Positions 30,330-40,010 of a stretch of DNA of 64,000 nucleotides are shown piece by piece. The translations under genes and the position numbers were made by a program. The notes beneath the pieces were generated by a model. That model was not told the DNA's origin, did not search any database, and saw nothing but the letters and a program-made list of their open reading frames with translations. How positions within the stretch are numbered: the first letter of the stretch is position 1; each line of letters begins with the position of its first letter. Origin of the DNA: Denitrobaculum tricleocarpae. Its GTDB lineage: Bacteria > Pseudomonadota > Alphaproteobacteria > Kiloniellales > Kiloniellaceae. The stretch spans positions 434,001-498,000 of the forward strand of contig NZ_ML660055.1 in assembly GCF_007004665.1 (NCBI RefSeq), in the 5' to 3' direction.

Positions 30330-31133
30330 TTAACCGAAGCGGCCCGTAATATAGCCCTGTGTCCGCTCGTCGTTCGGATTGGTGAAAAGCTGCTGCGTGT
30401 CGCCACATTCCACAAGGTCACCGAGATGGAAAAACGCCGTCTTCTGGGACACGCGGGCGGCCTGCTGCATCGAGTGCGTGACGATCACAATCGTAAAGTT
30501 CTGCCGCAATTCGTCGATCAACTCCTCGATCTTTGCGGTTGCGATCGGATCAAGCGCCGAGCAGGGTTCGTCCATCAGGATCACTTCCGGATTGACCGCG
30601 ATCGCCCGTGCGATGCACAGGCGCTGCTGCTGTCCGCCAGAGAGGCCCGTGCCCGGCTTGTCGAGGCGGTCTTTAACCTCATTCCAGAGCCCTGCGCGGG
30701 TCAAGCTGCGTTCGACAATCTCATCCGTATCGGACTTTGCCTCACCAAGACCATGAATGCGGGGCCCGTAAGCAATATTGTCGTAGATTGACTTCGGAAA
30801 GGGATTGGGCTTCTGAAACACCATGCCGACACGTGCGCGGAGCTGCACGACGTCGAGTTTTGTGTCATAGATATCATGCCCATCAAGCGTGATATCGCCG
30901 ACCACTCGGCAACCGTCGATGACATCATTCATGCGGTTGAGGCACCGCAGAAAGGTCGATTTCCCGCAACCGGAGGGGCCGATCAGCGAGGTCACCTCGT
31001 TACGGCCGATGTCCAGATCGACATTCTTCAGCGCCTGCGCTTCGCCGTAATAGACCGACACGTCGCGCGCGATCATCTTGTGATCGGAGGTTTCCGGGTT
31101 TCGCATCATGAGGTTTTCGGCGGCCATAGCCAT
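30330..31133 (-). CDS. pstB: Phosphate ABC transporter ATPase PstB
   Basis: The ATP-binding subunit of the high-affinity phosphate importer. Walker [10 protein letters not shown] (residues 52-60), the PstB-specific [18 protein letters not shown] opening, signature [16 protein letters not shown], Walker [15 protein letters not shown] and the H-loop [12 protein letters not shown] are all present. 267 residues, normal length. It begins 12 bases after pstA. Confidence 0.97.
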   Translation of the reverse strand: MAMAAENLMMRNPETSDHKMIARDVSVYYGEAQALKNVDLDIGRNEVTSLIGPSGCGKSTFLRCLNRMNDVIDGCRVVGDITLDGHDIYDTKLDVVQLRARVGMVFQKPNPFPKSIYDNIAYGPRIHGLGEAKSDTDEIVERSLTRAGLWNEVKDRLDKPGTGLSGGQQQRLCIARAIAVNPEVILMDEPCSALDPIATAKIEELIDELRQNFTIVIVTHSMQQAARVSQKTAFFHLGDLVECGDTQQLFTNPNDERTQGYITGRFG

Positions 31134-31145
31134 TTTTTGAGCTCC

Positions 31146-32450
31146 CTACCAGCGGCGTTCAAAGCGTTTACGCAAGAGTACGGCCACAGCGTTCATCACC
31201 ACCAGGAAGGCGAGAAGAACCATGATAGCTGCACTGGTTTTTTCGACAAAGGCACGTTCCGGGCTGTCTGCCCAGAGATAGATCTGAACCGGCAGTGCTG
31301 TAGCAGAATCCGTGAACCCGCCCGGAATATCGACGATAAAGGCGACCATGCCGATCATCAGCAGCGGCGCGGTCTCTCCGAGGGCCTGCGCGGCGCCCAG
31401 GATGGTACCGGTTAGAATTCCCGGCATGGCCAGCGGCAGGACGTGATGGGTAACGGCCTGAAGCTTCGAGGCGCCAACCCCCAGGGCCGCTTCCCGGATC
31501 GAGGGCGGTACGGCCTTCAAAGCGGCGCGGGCGGCGATGATGATGGTCGGAAGCGTCATGAGGGCCAGGACCATCCCGCCGACCAGTGGGGCTGAGCGCG
31601 GCAGGCCGAAGAAATTGAGGAAGACGGCAAGGCCGAGCAGACCAAAGACGATAGAGGGGACCGCCGCCAGATTGTTGATGTTCACTTCGATCAGGTCAGT
31701 CCAACGGTTCTTCGGCGCGAATTCTTCCAGATAGATTGCGGAGAGCACGCCGATCGGAAAGCTGAGAACCAGAGTCACGAACAGCATCAGGAAGGAGCCG
31801 ACTGTCGCGCCCCAGATGCCAGCTTGCTCCGGTTCGCGTGAGTCGCCGGCCGTGAAGAACGTCGTATTGAATTGAGATTCGATGTTTCCGGCGGCGATGA
31901 GTTGGTCGATCCAGACGATATCACGGTCCTTCACTCGACGATCGGACTCCGGCACGTCGCGGGAAATATGGCCTTTCATGAAGGAGTCCAATTCGTCGGA
32001 CGCCTTAACCCAAACCCGTTGTGTGGTCCCGATCACGTCCGGGTTTTCCATCACAAGCTCGCGGAGGGTTTGATCCGCGCTGCCGCTCATCAAAGCGGTG
32101 AGCGCGCGCCTCTCCCGGCGTTCCGTGACGTCGGGAAAGGCGTTGCGCAAAGATGAACGTGCTATGCCCTGGTAGTTGGCTCTCCGAAGCACCTGCGGAT
32201 CGCGCTCGCCGGTCGGGTCGATCTCCGCCTCATCGAAGGTCACCTCGAGCGCGATGTGGTGCTGGGCAAACGCGGTATAGCCGTTCGAGATGATGCTGAA
32301 CAGCAACAGCACGAGCGTTCCGAGCGCCGCAAGAACGGCGATCAGTCCGTAGAGGCGAAACCGTGCTTCAGCGGCATAGCGACGCTTGAGGCGTGCACCG
32401 GAGAGGTCGGGTCGCTGGATCTGCGCGGCAGGTGCGGACATCTCAGTCAT
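31146..32450 (-). CDS. pstA: Phosphate ABC transporter permease PstA
   Basis: One of the two membrane subunits of the Pst importer. At 434 residues it is longer than E. coli PstA (296), because about 160 residues of soluble sequence separate the first transmembrane helix (LYGLIAVLAALGTLVLLLFS) from the rest; this extended form is typical of alphaproteobacteria. The C-terminal half has the permease core, including EAALGVGASKLQAVTHHVLP, the EAA loop that contacts PstB. The start overlaps the pstC end by 8 bases. Confidence 0.95.
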   Translation of the reverse strand: MTEMSAPAAQIQRPDLSGARLKRRYAAEARFRLYGLIAVLAALGTLVLLLFSIISNGYTAFAQHHIALEVTFDEAEIDPTGERDPQVLRRANYQGIARSSLRNAFPDVTERRERRALTALMSGSADQTLRELVMENPDVIGTTQRVWVKASDELDSFMKGHISRDVPESDRRVKDRDIVWIDQLIAAGNIESQFNTTFFTAGDSREPEQAGIWGATVGSFLMLFVTLVLSFPIGVLSAIYLEEFAPKNRWTDLIEVNINNLAAVPSIVFGLLGLAVFLNFFGLPRSAPLVGGMVLALMTLPTIIIAARAALKAVPPSIREAALGVGASKLQAVTHHVLPLAMPGILTGTILGAAQALGETAPLLMIGMVAFIVDIPGGFTDSATALPVQIYLWADSPERAFVEKTSAAIMVLLAFLVVMNAVAVLLRKRFERRW

Positions 32451-33834
32451 ACTTCTCTCTGTATTTACGAACCACCCGCAGGGCGATCACATTCAGCGTC
32501 AAGGTCACCACGAAGAGCATCAGTCCCAGCGCAAAGGCCGAGAGCGTCTTCGCGCTGTCAAATTCCTGATCGCCGACCAAAAGGGTCACGATCTGCACAG
32601 TGACGGTCGTCACGGCCTCCAGGGGATTGGCGGTCAGATTGGCGGCGAGTCCGGCGGCCATGACCACGATCATGGTTTCTCCGATCGCCCGGCTGACAGC
32701 CAGCAACACGCTGCCCACGATGCCGGGAAGGGCGGCGGGCAGGACGACCTGCTTGATGGTCTCGGACTTGGTCGCCCCCAGCGCATAGGCGCCGTCACGC
32801 AGGGTTTGCGGTACGGAGTTCATCACGTCGTCCGAGAGTGAGGAGACGAAGGGGATACTCATGATCCCGATGACCATACCGGCTGCCAGCGCGGATTCCG
32901 AGGAAACATCCAGCGACAGGGCTTGGCCGGTGTTGCGAAAGAAAGGTGCGACGGTCAGGGCGGCGAAGAAGCCGTAAACGACGGTTGGAATACCGGCCAG
33001 GACCTCAAGGATCGGCTTCGCTACCGCACGCATCCTGGGGCCCGCGTACTCGGACATATAGATTGCCGAGTAGAGCCCGACCGGCACTGCAACGCACATC
33101 GCGATGAAGGTGATCAACAGCGTACCGGCAAAGAGCGGTATCATCCCGAATGCGCCGGAGCCACCAACCTGGCCTTCCCGCAGCGCAGTCTGAGGGCTCC
33201 ACTGCAAACCGAACAGGAAGTCCGTCACGGGGACCTTGGTAAAGAAGCGCGAGGCCTCGAAGAGCAGTGAAAGTACGATGCCGACGGTCGTTGCAATCGC
33301 GATGGTCGAAGCAACGATCATAACCGCAGAGACGATCGTCTCGACCCGGTTTCGGGCTCTAAGCGTCGTGGAGACTTGCCTGCGTCCCAAGGCCAGACCA
33401 GCGGTCGCAACGCAGATCACCACAACTGCCATTGCGGCAAACCCGGTTTGACGCATCCCCGCGTAGTCCTGCGCCGCTGCTTCGATTTCCGGCGTAACAG
33501 TACCGCCGACGATGCCGCCAACCGCCAGGCTGGTAATCTGATTGATCATCAGATTTTTCTGGTCTTCGTTGAGCTCGAGAATGCTTGAAGGCAGGTTGCT
33601 GACCAGGATCATCTCGACGATCTGTGGCTCTAGGACAAGCCAAAGCGCCAGGAATAAAAAGCTCGGCAGTCCGCACCAGAGGGCAACGTAGACACCGTAA
33701 TACTGCGGCCGCGAGTGAAGATCGTGGGTCGATCCACCCGCGACGGCGACCGACCGGCTCCGGCCCATGTAGTAACCCGCCAGTGTCAGAAAAAGCAGTG
33801 TAGCGGCAAGGATAAGCAACGACATCTCGGACAC
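32443..33834 (-). CDS. pstC: Phosphate ABC transporter permease PstC
   Basis: The second membrane subunit of the Pst importer, 463 residues. Two or more N-terminal hydrophobic helices and a soluble insert precede the permease core, with GVYVALWCGLPSFLFLALWL early and AYALGATKSETIKQVVLPAA as the coupling (EAA) loop. Conserved YMSEYAGPRMRAVAKPILEV and LAGIPTVVYGFFA motifs identify PstC. It lies downstream of the pstS terminator, so its expression should be lower than that of pstS. Confidence 0.95.
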   Translation of the reverse strand: MSEMSLLILAATLLFLTLAGYYMGRSRSVAVAGGSTHDLHSRPQYYGVYVALWCGLPSFLFLALWLVLEPQIVEMILVSNLPSSILELNEDQKNLMINQITSLAVGGIVGGTVTPEIEAAAQDYAGMRQTGFAAMAVVVICVATAGLALGRRQVSTTLRARNRVETIVSAVMIVASTIAIATTVGIVLSLLFEASRFFTKVPVTDFLFGLQWSPQTALREGQVGGSGAFGMIPLFAGTLLITFIAMCVAVPVGLYSAIYMSEYAGPRMRAVAKPILEVLAGIPTVVYGFFAALTVAPFFRNTGQALSLDVSSESALAAGMVIGIMSIPFVSSLSDDVMNSVPQTLRDGAYALGATKSETIKQVVLPAALPGIVGSVLLAVSRAIGETMIVVMAAGLAANLTANPLEAVTTVTVQIVTLLVGDQEFDSAKTLSAFALGLMLFVVTLTLNVIALRVVRKYREKYD

Positions 33835-33889
33835 CAGGGAGTAAGGGAAAACAGCGGAAAAGCGCTTAATGAAAAATCAAACTAGAACT

Positions 33890-33934
33890 AAAAAAAACAA
33901 CAACCGCTGGCGACCGGAAAATGATCGCCAGCGG
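33890..33934 (-). terminator. Intrinsic terminator between pstS and pstC
   Basis: A perfect 10-base-pair stem, CCGCTGGCGA (33904-33913) and TCGCCAGCGG (33925-33934), with an 11-base loop. On the minus strand it is followed by TTGTTG and a run of eight T (33897-33890). It lies 14 bases after the pstS stop, so most pstS transcripts should end here and read-through supplies pstCAB-phoU-phoB. Confidence 0.85.
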
Positions 33935-33948
33935 TGTCAGGATCGAAA

Positions 33949-34977
33949 TTACATGGACAACGGAGCCATGCCAGTCGACGAAGCGCGCATTGCCTTGCGA
34001 TCTGCCGCAGGAAGCGGGATCAGGCCCTTGTCGAGGAGATAACCGTCTTCGCCCCAGGTGCCCTCGTTGGTGAACTCGGCAACGAACTCTGCGATGCCGG
34101 GAACAACGCCCACGTGCTCTTGCTTGACATAGAAGAAGAGCGAACGGGAAACGCCGTACTCACCAGATGCGATGTTTTCGAAGGTGGGTTCAGCACCGTC
34201 GATCGTCGAGCCCTGGATCTTGTCAGCGTTCTGGTCGAGGAAGCTGAAACCGAAGATGCCGACCGCGTCCGGGTTGGCTTCCAGCTTCTGGATGATCAGG
34301 TTGTCGTTCTCACCCGCTTCGACATAGTGACCGTCTTCGCGGATACCATGAGCGACGGCGGTGAAGGCTTTCTTGTCGGACTTGCGCAGGGTTGCAAGCG
34401 ACTCAAACGTCTTGGCGCCGCCTTCCATGGCCAGTTCGACGAAGGCATCGCGGGTTCCGCTGGTCGGCGGCGGGCCCAGAACTTCGATTTTCTTGGCAGG
34501 CAGGGAAGGATCGATTTCATTCCACATCTTGTAGGGATTGTCGACCAGCTCACCGTTGACCGGAACTTTCTTGGCAAGTGCCTGGAAGAGCTGCTTTTTG
34601 GTCAGTGAGAGCGAGTTGGACGTCTTCGAGTTGGCGATCACGATACCATCGTAGCCGATTTTAACTTCTGTAATGGTGATACCGGCTTTGCTGCAATTTT
34701 CGAACTCAGAAGCCTTGATCCGGCGTGACGCGTTGGTGATGTCGGGATGTCCGACGCCGACGCCCGAGCAGAAGAGCTTCATACCACCGCCCGAGCCGGT
34801 GCTTTCAACGACAGGTGTCTTGAAATCAGTCGTTTTGCCGAACTGTTCGGCAACGGCAGTGGAAAAAGGGAATACGGTTGAAGATCCGACAATGCGGATT
34901 TGGTCACGCGCATGCGCGGCTGTGGCGGAAAGGGCCAAACCGGCAATTGCGGCAACGGCGAGAGAATGCTTGATCAC
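33949..34977 (-). CDS. pstS: Periplasmic phosphate-binding protein PstS
   Basis: Signal peptide (LAVAAIAGLALSATAAHA, cleavage before Arg24) followed by the PstS fold: IRIVGSSTVFPFSTAVAEQF, VESTGSGGGMKLFCSGVGVG and GPPPTSGTRDAFVELAM, whose Ser, Gly, Thr and Arg residues form the phosphate site. 342 residues, in the alphaproteobacterial PstS size class. It captures phosphate for PstCAB and heads the transporter part of the locus. Confidence 0.97.
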   Translation of the reverse strand: MIKHSLAVAAIAGLALSATAAHARDQIRIVGSSTVFPFSTAVAEQFGKTTDFKTPVVESTGSGGGMKLFCSGVGVGHPDITNASRRIKASEFENCSKAGITITEVKIGYDGIVIANSKTSNSLSLTKKQLFQALAKKVPVNGELVDNPYKMWNEIDPSLPAKKIEVLGPPPTSGTRDAFVELAMEGGAKTFESLATLRKSDKKAFTAVAHGIREDGHYVEAGENDNLIIQKLEANPDAVGIFGFSFLDQNADKIQGSTIDGAEPTFENIASGEYGVSRSLFFYVKQEHVGVVPGIAEFVAEFTNEGTWGEDGYLLDKGLIPLPAADRKAMRASSTGMAPLSM

Positions 34978-35098
34978 GTTATGTCTCCAGCATCATGGCT
35001 GAGAAATCTGCAGTCGCATGAACTTTGTCATGCGATGTCGACCGGATGCCGACAGGGCCGAAACTATGTCTCTTGCGCGCAAGATTTACTACAAAACG

Positions 35099-35116
35099 AT
35101 GACACTTTTGTTACGT
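35099..35116 (-). promoter_or_regulatory. Candidate Pho box upstream of pstS
   Basis: Read on the minus strand, ACGTAACAAAAGTGTCAT agrees with the E. coli PhoB consensus (CTGTCAT-AAAA-CTGTCAT) at 13 of 18 positions, the downstream half-site at 6 of 7. It lies about 120 bases before the pstS ATG. The upstream half-site is weak, so this remains a candidate. Confidence 0.4.
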
Positions 35117-35212
35117 TCTCTTAAGCTTTGATTTACCGTTAAAATTTAGCCGAACTTAAGAGCATTCCAGCCTCTGGGGGCGGAGACTTTCACTTAAAAT
35201 GACGCTGCCATG

Positions 35213-36694
35213 CTAAGCCGCCGCGTCGTCACTGTTTGAAGGCAGCTCCGAGGGTTTTTGCGGCCCGATTTCCGACGAAGGCATATCGGCGGAAACCTGC
35301 CCGGCAAGGGGCAAAAACACCTTGAAGCAGGAGCCCTGGCCAATCGTGCTGTCAATGTCCAGAACCGCGCGATGCCGGTTGAGGATGTGCTTTACGATCG
35401 CGAGGCCGAGGCCGGTGCCGCCCAGTTCCCGTGACCGTGCCGTATCGACACGATAAAAGCGCTCGGTCAGTCTGGGGAGATGTTCCCTGGCGATGCCGTC
35501 GCCCTCATCAATCACCGCGACCGAGATGCCCGGCTTTCCGAGGCGGCGTGCGCCGCCGCTGCCTGACTCGATAACGCGGGTCAGGAGGCGGACCTTGGTG
35601 CCTGAACGGCCATACTTGATCGCGTTTTCGATCAGATTCTGAAAGACTTGGGTCAGTTCATCGGCTTCTCCGGCCACTTGCGCAACGCCACAGAAATCCA
35701 GATCCAGCGTCATTTCCTTCTCGCGGGCTTGTGGCTCAAGCGAATTGGCGACGCTCTCCAAGATCAACTCAATATCCGCGGTGCTGCTGGGCGGTGTGTA
35801 CTCATGCAGCTCAATCCGTGACAGGGAAAGCAGGTCCTCGATCAAACGGGACATGCGCTTCGCCTGTTCGTGCATCACCGCTAAGAAACGGACGCGCGCC
35901 TCATGATCATCCTTGGCCGGCCCGATCAAAGTCTCGATAAAGCCGAGAAGGCTGGCCAGGGGTGTCCGCAGCTCGTGGCTGGCATTTGCCACGAAATCTG
36001 CACGCATCTGTTCGGCGCGCCGGACAGCCGTGAGATCGTGAAGCGCAATAACTGCGGCGGTTCCGTCGAAGGCTGCGGTGGCGAGTTTGGCAATCCGACA
36101 AGAGAGATGGCGTTCGAACTGACCGGGGACGGTGAATTCGACAACCTTATCGGTCGCTCCCGCCAGAACCTCTTCCGTCGCTTCCAGCAGTTCCGGATTG
36201 CGGAGGACGGATATGAGATCCCGTCCGGCAATATCCTTGCCGAAAAGCCTCTCGGCGGCCGGATTCCCGCGCAGAATGCGACCATGCGTGTCAATCAGCA
36301 GCAGGGAATCCGGAAGCGCCGTCAGTACGGCTTCATGGTTGGAGATGGTCCGCACCAGCTCCTGCCGGCGCAATTGCCGGTCCCGCAAAGTGTCTCGAAT
36401 GGCTTCGTTCAGACCCGGAAAAAGCTGATCACCGCCCTCGGGCGGTGCGGCTATGGGGGCCGACAGGTCGGATGAACGCAGTTGCTCAAAATACTGGCGC
36501 AGCACCGTAACATGACGGAAGTGGCGGGCGAGCAGGATTGCGGTGGCGAAAATAACGATACCGGAACCGGCGGCGACATAGGCCCAGGGCGCGAACCCGA
36601 GCCAGCCCAAGGCCACCAGCATGACCACTCCCGGCAGGGCGAACAAAACCGTCGCAGGCGCCATGCGCTTGACGGGGGCGGCGGCGTCTGCCAT
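35213..36694 (-). CDS. phoR: Phosphate regulon sensor histidine kinase PhoR
   Basis: Two N-terminal transmembrane helices (about residues 15-60), a linker, a PAS domain (TALPDSLLLIDTHGRILRGN), then the DHp helix with phospho-acceptor His in NASHELRTPLASLLGF (H240 from ATG 36694) and a HATPase domain with N-box FQNLIENAIKYG, the D-G-x-G motif in DEGDGI and G-box GGTGLGLAIVKH. Both helices are close together with almost no periplasmic sensor, as in E. coli PhoR, which senses via Pst/PhoU. The frame opens with TTG at 36730, but the ATG at 36694 has AAGG upstream. It precedes pstS by about 235 bases. Confidence 0.96.
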   Translation of the reverse strand: MADAAAPVKRMAPATVLFALPGVVMLVALGWLGFAPWAYVAAGSGIVIFATAILLARHFRHVTVLRQYFEQLRSSDLSAPIAAPPEGGDQLFPGLNEAIRDTLRDRQLRRQELVRTISNHEAVLTALPDSLLLIDTHGRILRGNPAAERLFGKDIAGRDLISVLRNPELLEATEEVLAGATDKVVEFTVPGQFERHLSCRIAKLATAAFDGTAAVIALHDLTAVRRAEQMRADFVANASHELRTPLASLLGFIETLIGPAKDDHEARVRFLAVMHEQAKRMSRLIEDLLSLSRIELHEYTPPSSTADIELILESVANSLEPQAREKEMTLDLDFCGVAQVAGEADELTQVFQNLIENAIKYGRSGTKVRLLTRVIESGSGGARRLGKPGISVAVIDEGDGIAREHLPRLTERFYRVDTARSRELGGTGLGLAIVKHILNRHRAVLDIDSTIGQGSCFKVFLPLAGQVSADMPSSEIGPQKPSELPSNSDDAAA

Positions 36695-36853
36695 GGACCG
36701 GAACCTTGCCTTGTAGTGTGATTTCGCCAATTAACTCCGCCTACGGTACCATTGTAGTATTACAGATTAACGCGCCTCTCGTTGCTTTTTACGGGATTTT
36801 TTGAGTTTTCGCACGGCAAACCGCCTCTGTCTCACCGAGGTGTCCGCCGAAGC

Positions 36854-39136
36854 CTATGTCTGCTTTCTTGTAATCGCTTCATGTGCGGCGAGGCCCGCAG
36901 CCACGACCAGATCGTTAACTGTCGCGCCAAGCGTGACGATTTGAGCAGGGTGGCTTAAGCCCAGGAGCATCGGGCCGATCACAGTCCCGCTGCCGACCTT
37001 CTGAATCAGCTTGGAGACGATATTTGCGCTGTGCAAAGCCGGCATGATCAGGATGTTGGCGGGGCCCGTGAGGCGGCAGAAGGGATAGAGCTGCCGCATC
37101 AGATCGTAATCCAGGGCGACATTGGCCTGCATTTCGCCGTCGTATTCGAAGTCGACGTCCATGCCGTCCAGGACATTGACGGCTTCACGGATGCGCAGGG
37201 CTTTGGCGCGCATGGGATTGCCGAAGTTCGAAAAGCTCAGGAAGGCGACGCGGGGCTCGTAGCCCATGGCACGAGCCTGTTCCGCGCTCTGGATGGCGAT
37301 ATCCGCCATTTGCTCCGGCGTCGGCAGTTCGTGAACCGAGGTGTCGGCGATAAAGACCGAGCGGCCGTCCAGCATCATCATGGACATACCGAAAACCCGA
37401 TGTCCCGGTTTTGGATCAATCGCCCGGGTGATGTCCTCATAGGTGACACCGAAGCTGCGGGTCAGTCCTGACACCATCGCGTCGGCATGGCCGTTCGCGA
37501 CCATGCAGGCGGCGAAGACGTTTCGGTTCTGATTGACCATCCGCTGACAGTCGCGCAGGAGTGCGCCGTTGCGTTGCAGCCGCTGATAGAGGAACTCGGC
37601 GTAGTGCGTATTGTGCTCGGACAGGCGGGCATTGTGGATTTCCAGGAAATCACCGGTCAGACCCATGGTTTTCATGGTTTCACGGACCCTGTCCTCGCGC
37701 CCGACCAGGATCGGTGTTCCGTAACCGGCATTGTGGAACGCCAGTGCGGCGCGGATCGTCGGTTCTTCCTCGCCCTCGGCGAAGACAATGCGCGTCGGGC
37801 TTTGGGCCGCGCGCACTTTTTCGAAGATTCCTTGTAGACTGGAGGCCGCCGGGTCGAGGCGGGCGGAGAGCTCCTGCTCGTAGAGAGTGATGTCCGTGAT
37901 CGGTTTTCTGGCAACGCCGGTCGTAATGGCTGCCTGTGCGACGGCTTTCGGCACCGCTACGATCAGACGTGGGTCAAAGGGGGCCGGGATGATATAGTCC
38001 CTGCCGTAACGCAGTCGCCGGCCCGCGTAGGCCTTATCAACCTCATCCGGCACATCTTCGCGGGCCAGACTTGCCAGGGCTTCGGCGGCGGCGACCTTCA
38101 TCTCCATGTTGATGGTTGAGGCCCGCACATCGAGCGCGCCACGAAAAATGTAAGGGAAACCCAGCACGTTGTTGACCTGGTTGGGATAGTCCGAGCGGCC
38201 CGTTGCGATGATCGCGTCGTCCCGGATCTCCCTGACCTCCTCCGGCGTGATCTCCGGATCCGGGTTGGCCATGGCAAAGATAATCGGCTGATCCGCCATG
38301 GATTTGACCATGTCGGCTGTCAGCGCGCCTTTGACCGAGAGTCCGAAGAACACGTCGGCGTCCTTCATGGCGTCTTCCAGGCTGCGGGCATCGCTCTTGA
38401 CCGCATGTGCCGATTTCCATTGGTTCATGCCGTCTTCACGGCCCTGATAGATCACGCCGCGGGTATCGCAGAGAGTGATGCTGTTGTTCGGCACACCCAT
38501 GGCGTTGAGCAGCTCGGCGCAGGCGATCCCTGCCGATCCTGCGCCATTGATCACCATTTTGATGGAGGCGAGTTCACGGCCGGTCAGATGGACCGCGTTG
38601 ATCAGTCCGGCCGCCGCGATAATCGCTGTCCCGTGCTGATCGTCGTGAAAGACCGGTATGTCGAGCAGCTCCCGCAGGCGCTGTTCGATGATGAAACACT
38701 CCGGCGCCTTGATATCTTCCAGATTTATGCCGCCGAAAGTAGAGCCCAGAAAGCGTACGCAATTGACGAACTCGTCGACGTCCCGTGTGTCCACCTCCAG
38801 ATCGATGCCATCGACGTCGGCAAAGCGCTTGAAAAGGACGGCTTTTCCTTCCATCACCGGCTTTGAGGCCAGTGCGCCCAGATCCCCCAGCCCCAGGACG
38901 GCCGTACCGTTCGAAACCACCGCGACGGTGTTGCCCTTGGCGGTGTAATCATAAGCCTTGGCGGGATCCTCGCTGATCCTCAGGCAGGGAATGGCCACGC
39001 CGGGCGAGTAAGCGAGCGAGAGATCGCGTTGTGTCGTTAAAGCTTTGGTGGCCTTGATCTCAAGCTTGCCCGGGCGGCCGTTTGCATGAAAATCCAGGGC
39101 TTCTTGATCGGTGGTGCGGGAGCTGTCGTTGGACAT
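36854..39136 (-). CDS. maeB: NADP-dependent malic enzyme with phosphotransacetylase-like domain
   Basis: MaeB oxidatively decarboxylates malate to pyruvate, making NADPH. The N-terminal malic-enzyme part (about residues 15-430) has LSLAYSPGVAIPCLRI, VFHDDQHGTAIIAAAGL and the nucleotide motif GAGSAGIACAELL. The C-terminal part (about 440-755) resembles phosphate acetyltransferase (IVFAEGEEEPTIRAALAFHN, DSFGV-like FGVTYEDITRAID), usually inactive but able to respond to acetyl-CoA. ATG 39136 has AGAGAAGA upstream, better than the ATG at 39160. Around 760 residues, normal for this fused class. Confidence 0.95.
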   Translation of the reverse strand: MSNDSSRTTDQEALDFHANGRPGKLEIKATKALTTQRDLSLAYSPGVAIPCLRISEDPAKAYDYTAKGNTVAVVSNGTAVLGLGDLGALASKPVMEGKAVLFKRFADVDGIDLEVDTRDVDEFVNCVRFLGSTFGGINLEDIKAPECFIIEQRLRELLDIPVFHDDQHGTAIIAAAGLINAVHLTGRELASIKMVINGAGSAGIACAELLNAMGVPNNSITLCDTRGVIYQGREDGMNQWKSAHAVKSDARSLEDAMKDADVFFGLSVKGALTADMVKSMADQPIIFAMANPDPEITPEEVREIRDDAIIATGRSDYPNQVNNVLGFPYIFRGALDVRASTINMEMKVAAAEALASLAREDVPDEVDKAYAGRRLRYGRDYIIPAPFDPRLIVAVPKAVAQAAITTGVARKPITDITLYEQELSARLDPAASSLQGIFEKVRAAQSPTRIVFAEGEEEPTIRAALAFHNAGYGTPILVGREDRVRETMKTMGLTGDFLEIHNARLSEHNTHYAEFLYQRLQRNGALLRDCQRMVNQNRNVFAACMVANGHADAMVSGLTRSFGVTYEDITRAIDPKPGHRVFGMSMMMLDGRSVFIADTSVHELPTPEQMADIAIQSAEQARAMGYEPRVAFLSFSNFGNPMRAKALRIREAVNVLDGMDVDFEYDGEMQANVALDYDLMRQLYPFCRLTGPANILIMPALHSANIVSKLIQKVGSGTVIGPMLLGLSHPAQIVTLGATVNDLVVAAGLAAHEAITRKQT

Positions 39137-39235
39137 ACTGTCTTCTCTCTGATGTGTCACCGGGACAGCCTCGGGTATCGGGTGTCTTATCGGCGGTGAG
39201 GTCGGCCTTCGCCTAAGTGAATGGTGAGCGGTTTT

Positions 39236-39736
39236 TCAGGTCTGGCCTTGGCGCGTGTGACTGTGAACGTCTTCTGCGCCATGGCGGGTCAGGATTTCGC
39301 TTGCCACTTTGGCCTGCTGCTCTGTTGCGGTGCAAACCCATAGAAGAACCGTGCCTGATTCCAGTGCGCGCGCGAATTGCTCCGTGTGCGGGGTCGCACG
39401 CAACGTCGTCAGCAATTCCGTCAGAGCAACCGACGTGACGCCGGCGGCGAGAAGTCCGGCAATCGCGGCGCCCACCGGACCTGTCGCAACCGCGATCAGA
39501 CCCGCCGCCGTGATTGGCCCGACATATTTAATTTCACCGACCAGTCCGATCATGGCTTCTTGCCAGGCATCGCTCGTGGACTCGCTTGCGCTGAGGGATT
39601 CATGGGTGTCCAGCACCGAGAGATCGCTTGGCTGAAAGCCCGCGGCGAGCAGGGTCTCGACCGCTGCCTTGAAGTTCTCACGCTCGGCGAAACGCCCAAC
39701 GATCTCGGTTTGCTCCGCTGCGCCGTCATCCTGCAA
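39236..39736 (-). CDS. Glycine-zipper membrane-associated protein, unknown function
   Basis: A 166-residue frame starting with TTG at 39736, preceded by AAGGA at suitable spacing. The N-terminal half (IVGRFAERENFKAAVETLLA, AGFQPSDLSVL) looks like the alpha/beta fold found in general-stress-protein 17M-like and DUF1269-type proteins. A Gly/Ala-rich hydrophobic stretch with a zipper pattern (PVGAAIAGLLAAGVTSVAL) follows, then a second small domain (ESGTVLLWVCTATEQQ, ILTRHGAEDVHSH). The call to this general class is tentative. It lies between maeB and the divergent mutS leader. Confidence 0.75.
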   Translation of the reverse strand: MQDDGAAEQTEIVGRFAERENFKAAVETLLAAGFQPSDLSVLDTHESLSASESTSDAWQEAMIGLVGEIKYVGPITAAGLIAVATGPVGAAIAGLLAAGVTSVALTELLTTLRATPHTEQFARALESGTVLLWVCTATEQQAKVASEILTRHGAEDVHSHTRQGQT

Positions 39737-39907
39737 GGCTGTGTCCTTCCCCTGGGTTTCAGGTGGTATCGTCTTTGGCTGTCCGACGAGAGATTACTCC
39801 GCTTGAACAGGTTTTTCTGGTCACCACCGGCATTATCCCAGCTATATTGCCTCCTCCTACCCGTGCTTGCAAAGAGGGCATCGGATAGAGTAAGTGCGGA
39901 GGACAAA

Positions 39908-39955
39908 ATGACGCGTGTTGCGCGAGCCTCGCCGCCGGCTCGCATTGTGTTGTAA
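39908..39955 (+). CDS. Possible 15-residue leader peptide upstream of mutS
   Basis: ATG at 39908 follows a textbook ribosome-binding site (GGAGGA at 39898-39903) and encodes MTRVARASPPARIVL before TAA at 39953-39955. Three of 15 residues are Arg (CGT, CGA, CGC) and there is a Pro-Pro pair. The reading frame overlaps two mutually exclusive RNA stems, the arrangement of leader-peptide attenuators. A TATATT -10-like element lies upstream at 39843-39848. Translation is inferred only. Confidence 0.45.
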   Translation: MTRVARASPPARIVL

Positions 39956-39971
39956 GAGGCTTTTTTGCCTC
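39922..39971 (+). promoter_or_regulatory. Attenuator-like competing hairpins ahead of mutS
   Basis: Stem A pairs GCGAGCC (39922-39928) with GGCTCGC (39937-39943). Stem B pairs GAGGC (39956-39960) with GCCTC (39967-39971) around a T6 loop. Alternatively AGCCTC (39925-39930) pairs with GAGGCT (39956-39961), followed at once by five more T, which has the form of an intrinsic terminator. Stem A and the terminator stem cannot coexist. A ribosome at the mini-ORF stop would cover stem A. Confidence 0.45.
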
Positions 39972-40010
39972 GACCGAAAAGCCGTTAAAACCTTTCTCAG
40001 TTCAGTGTAA

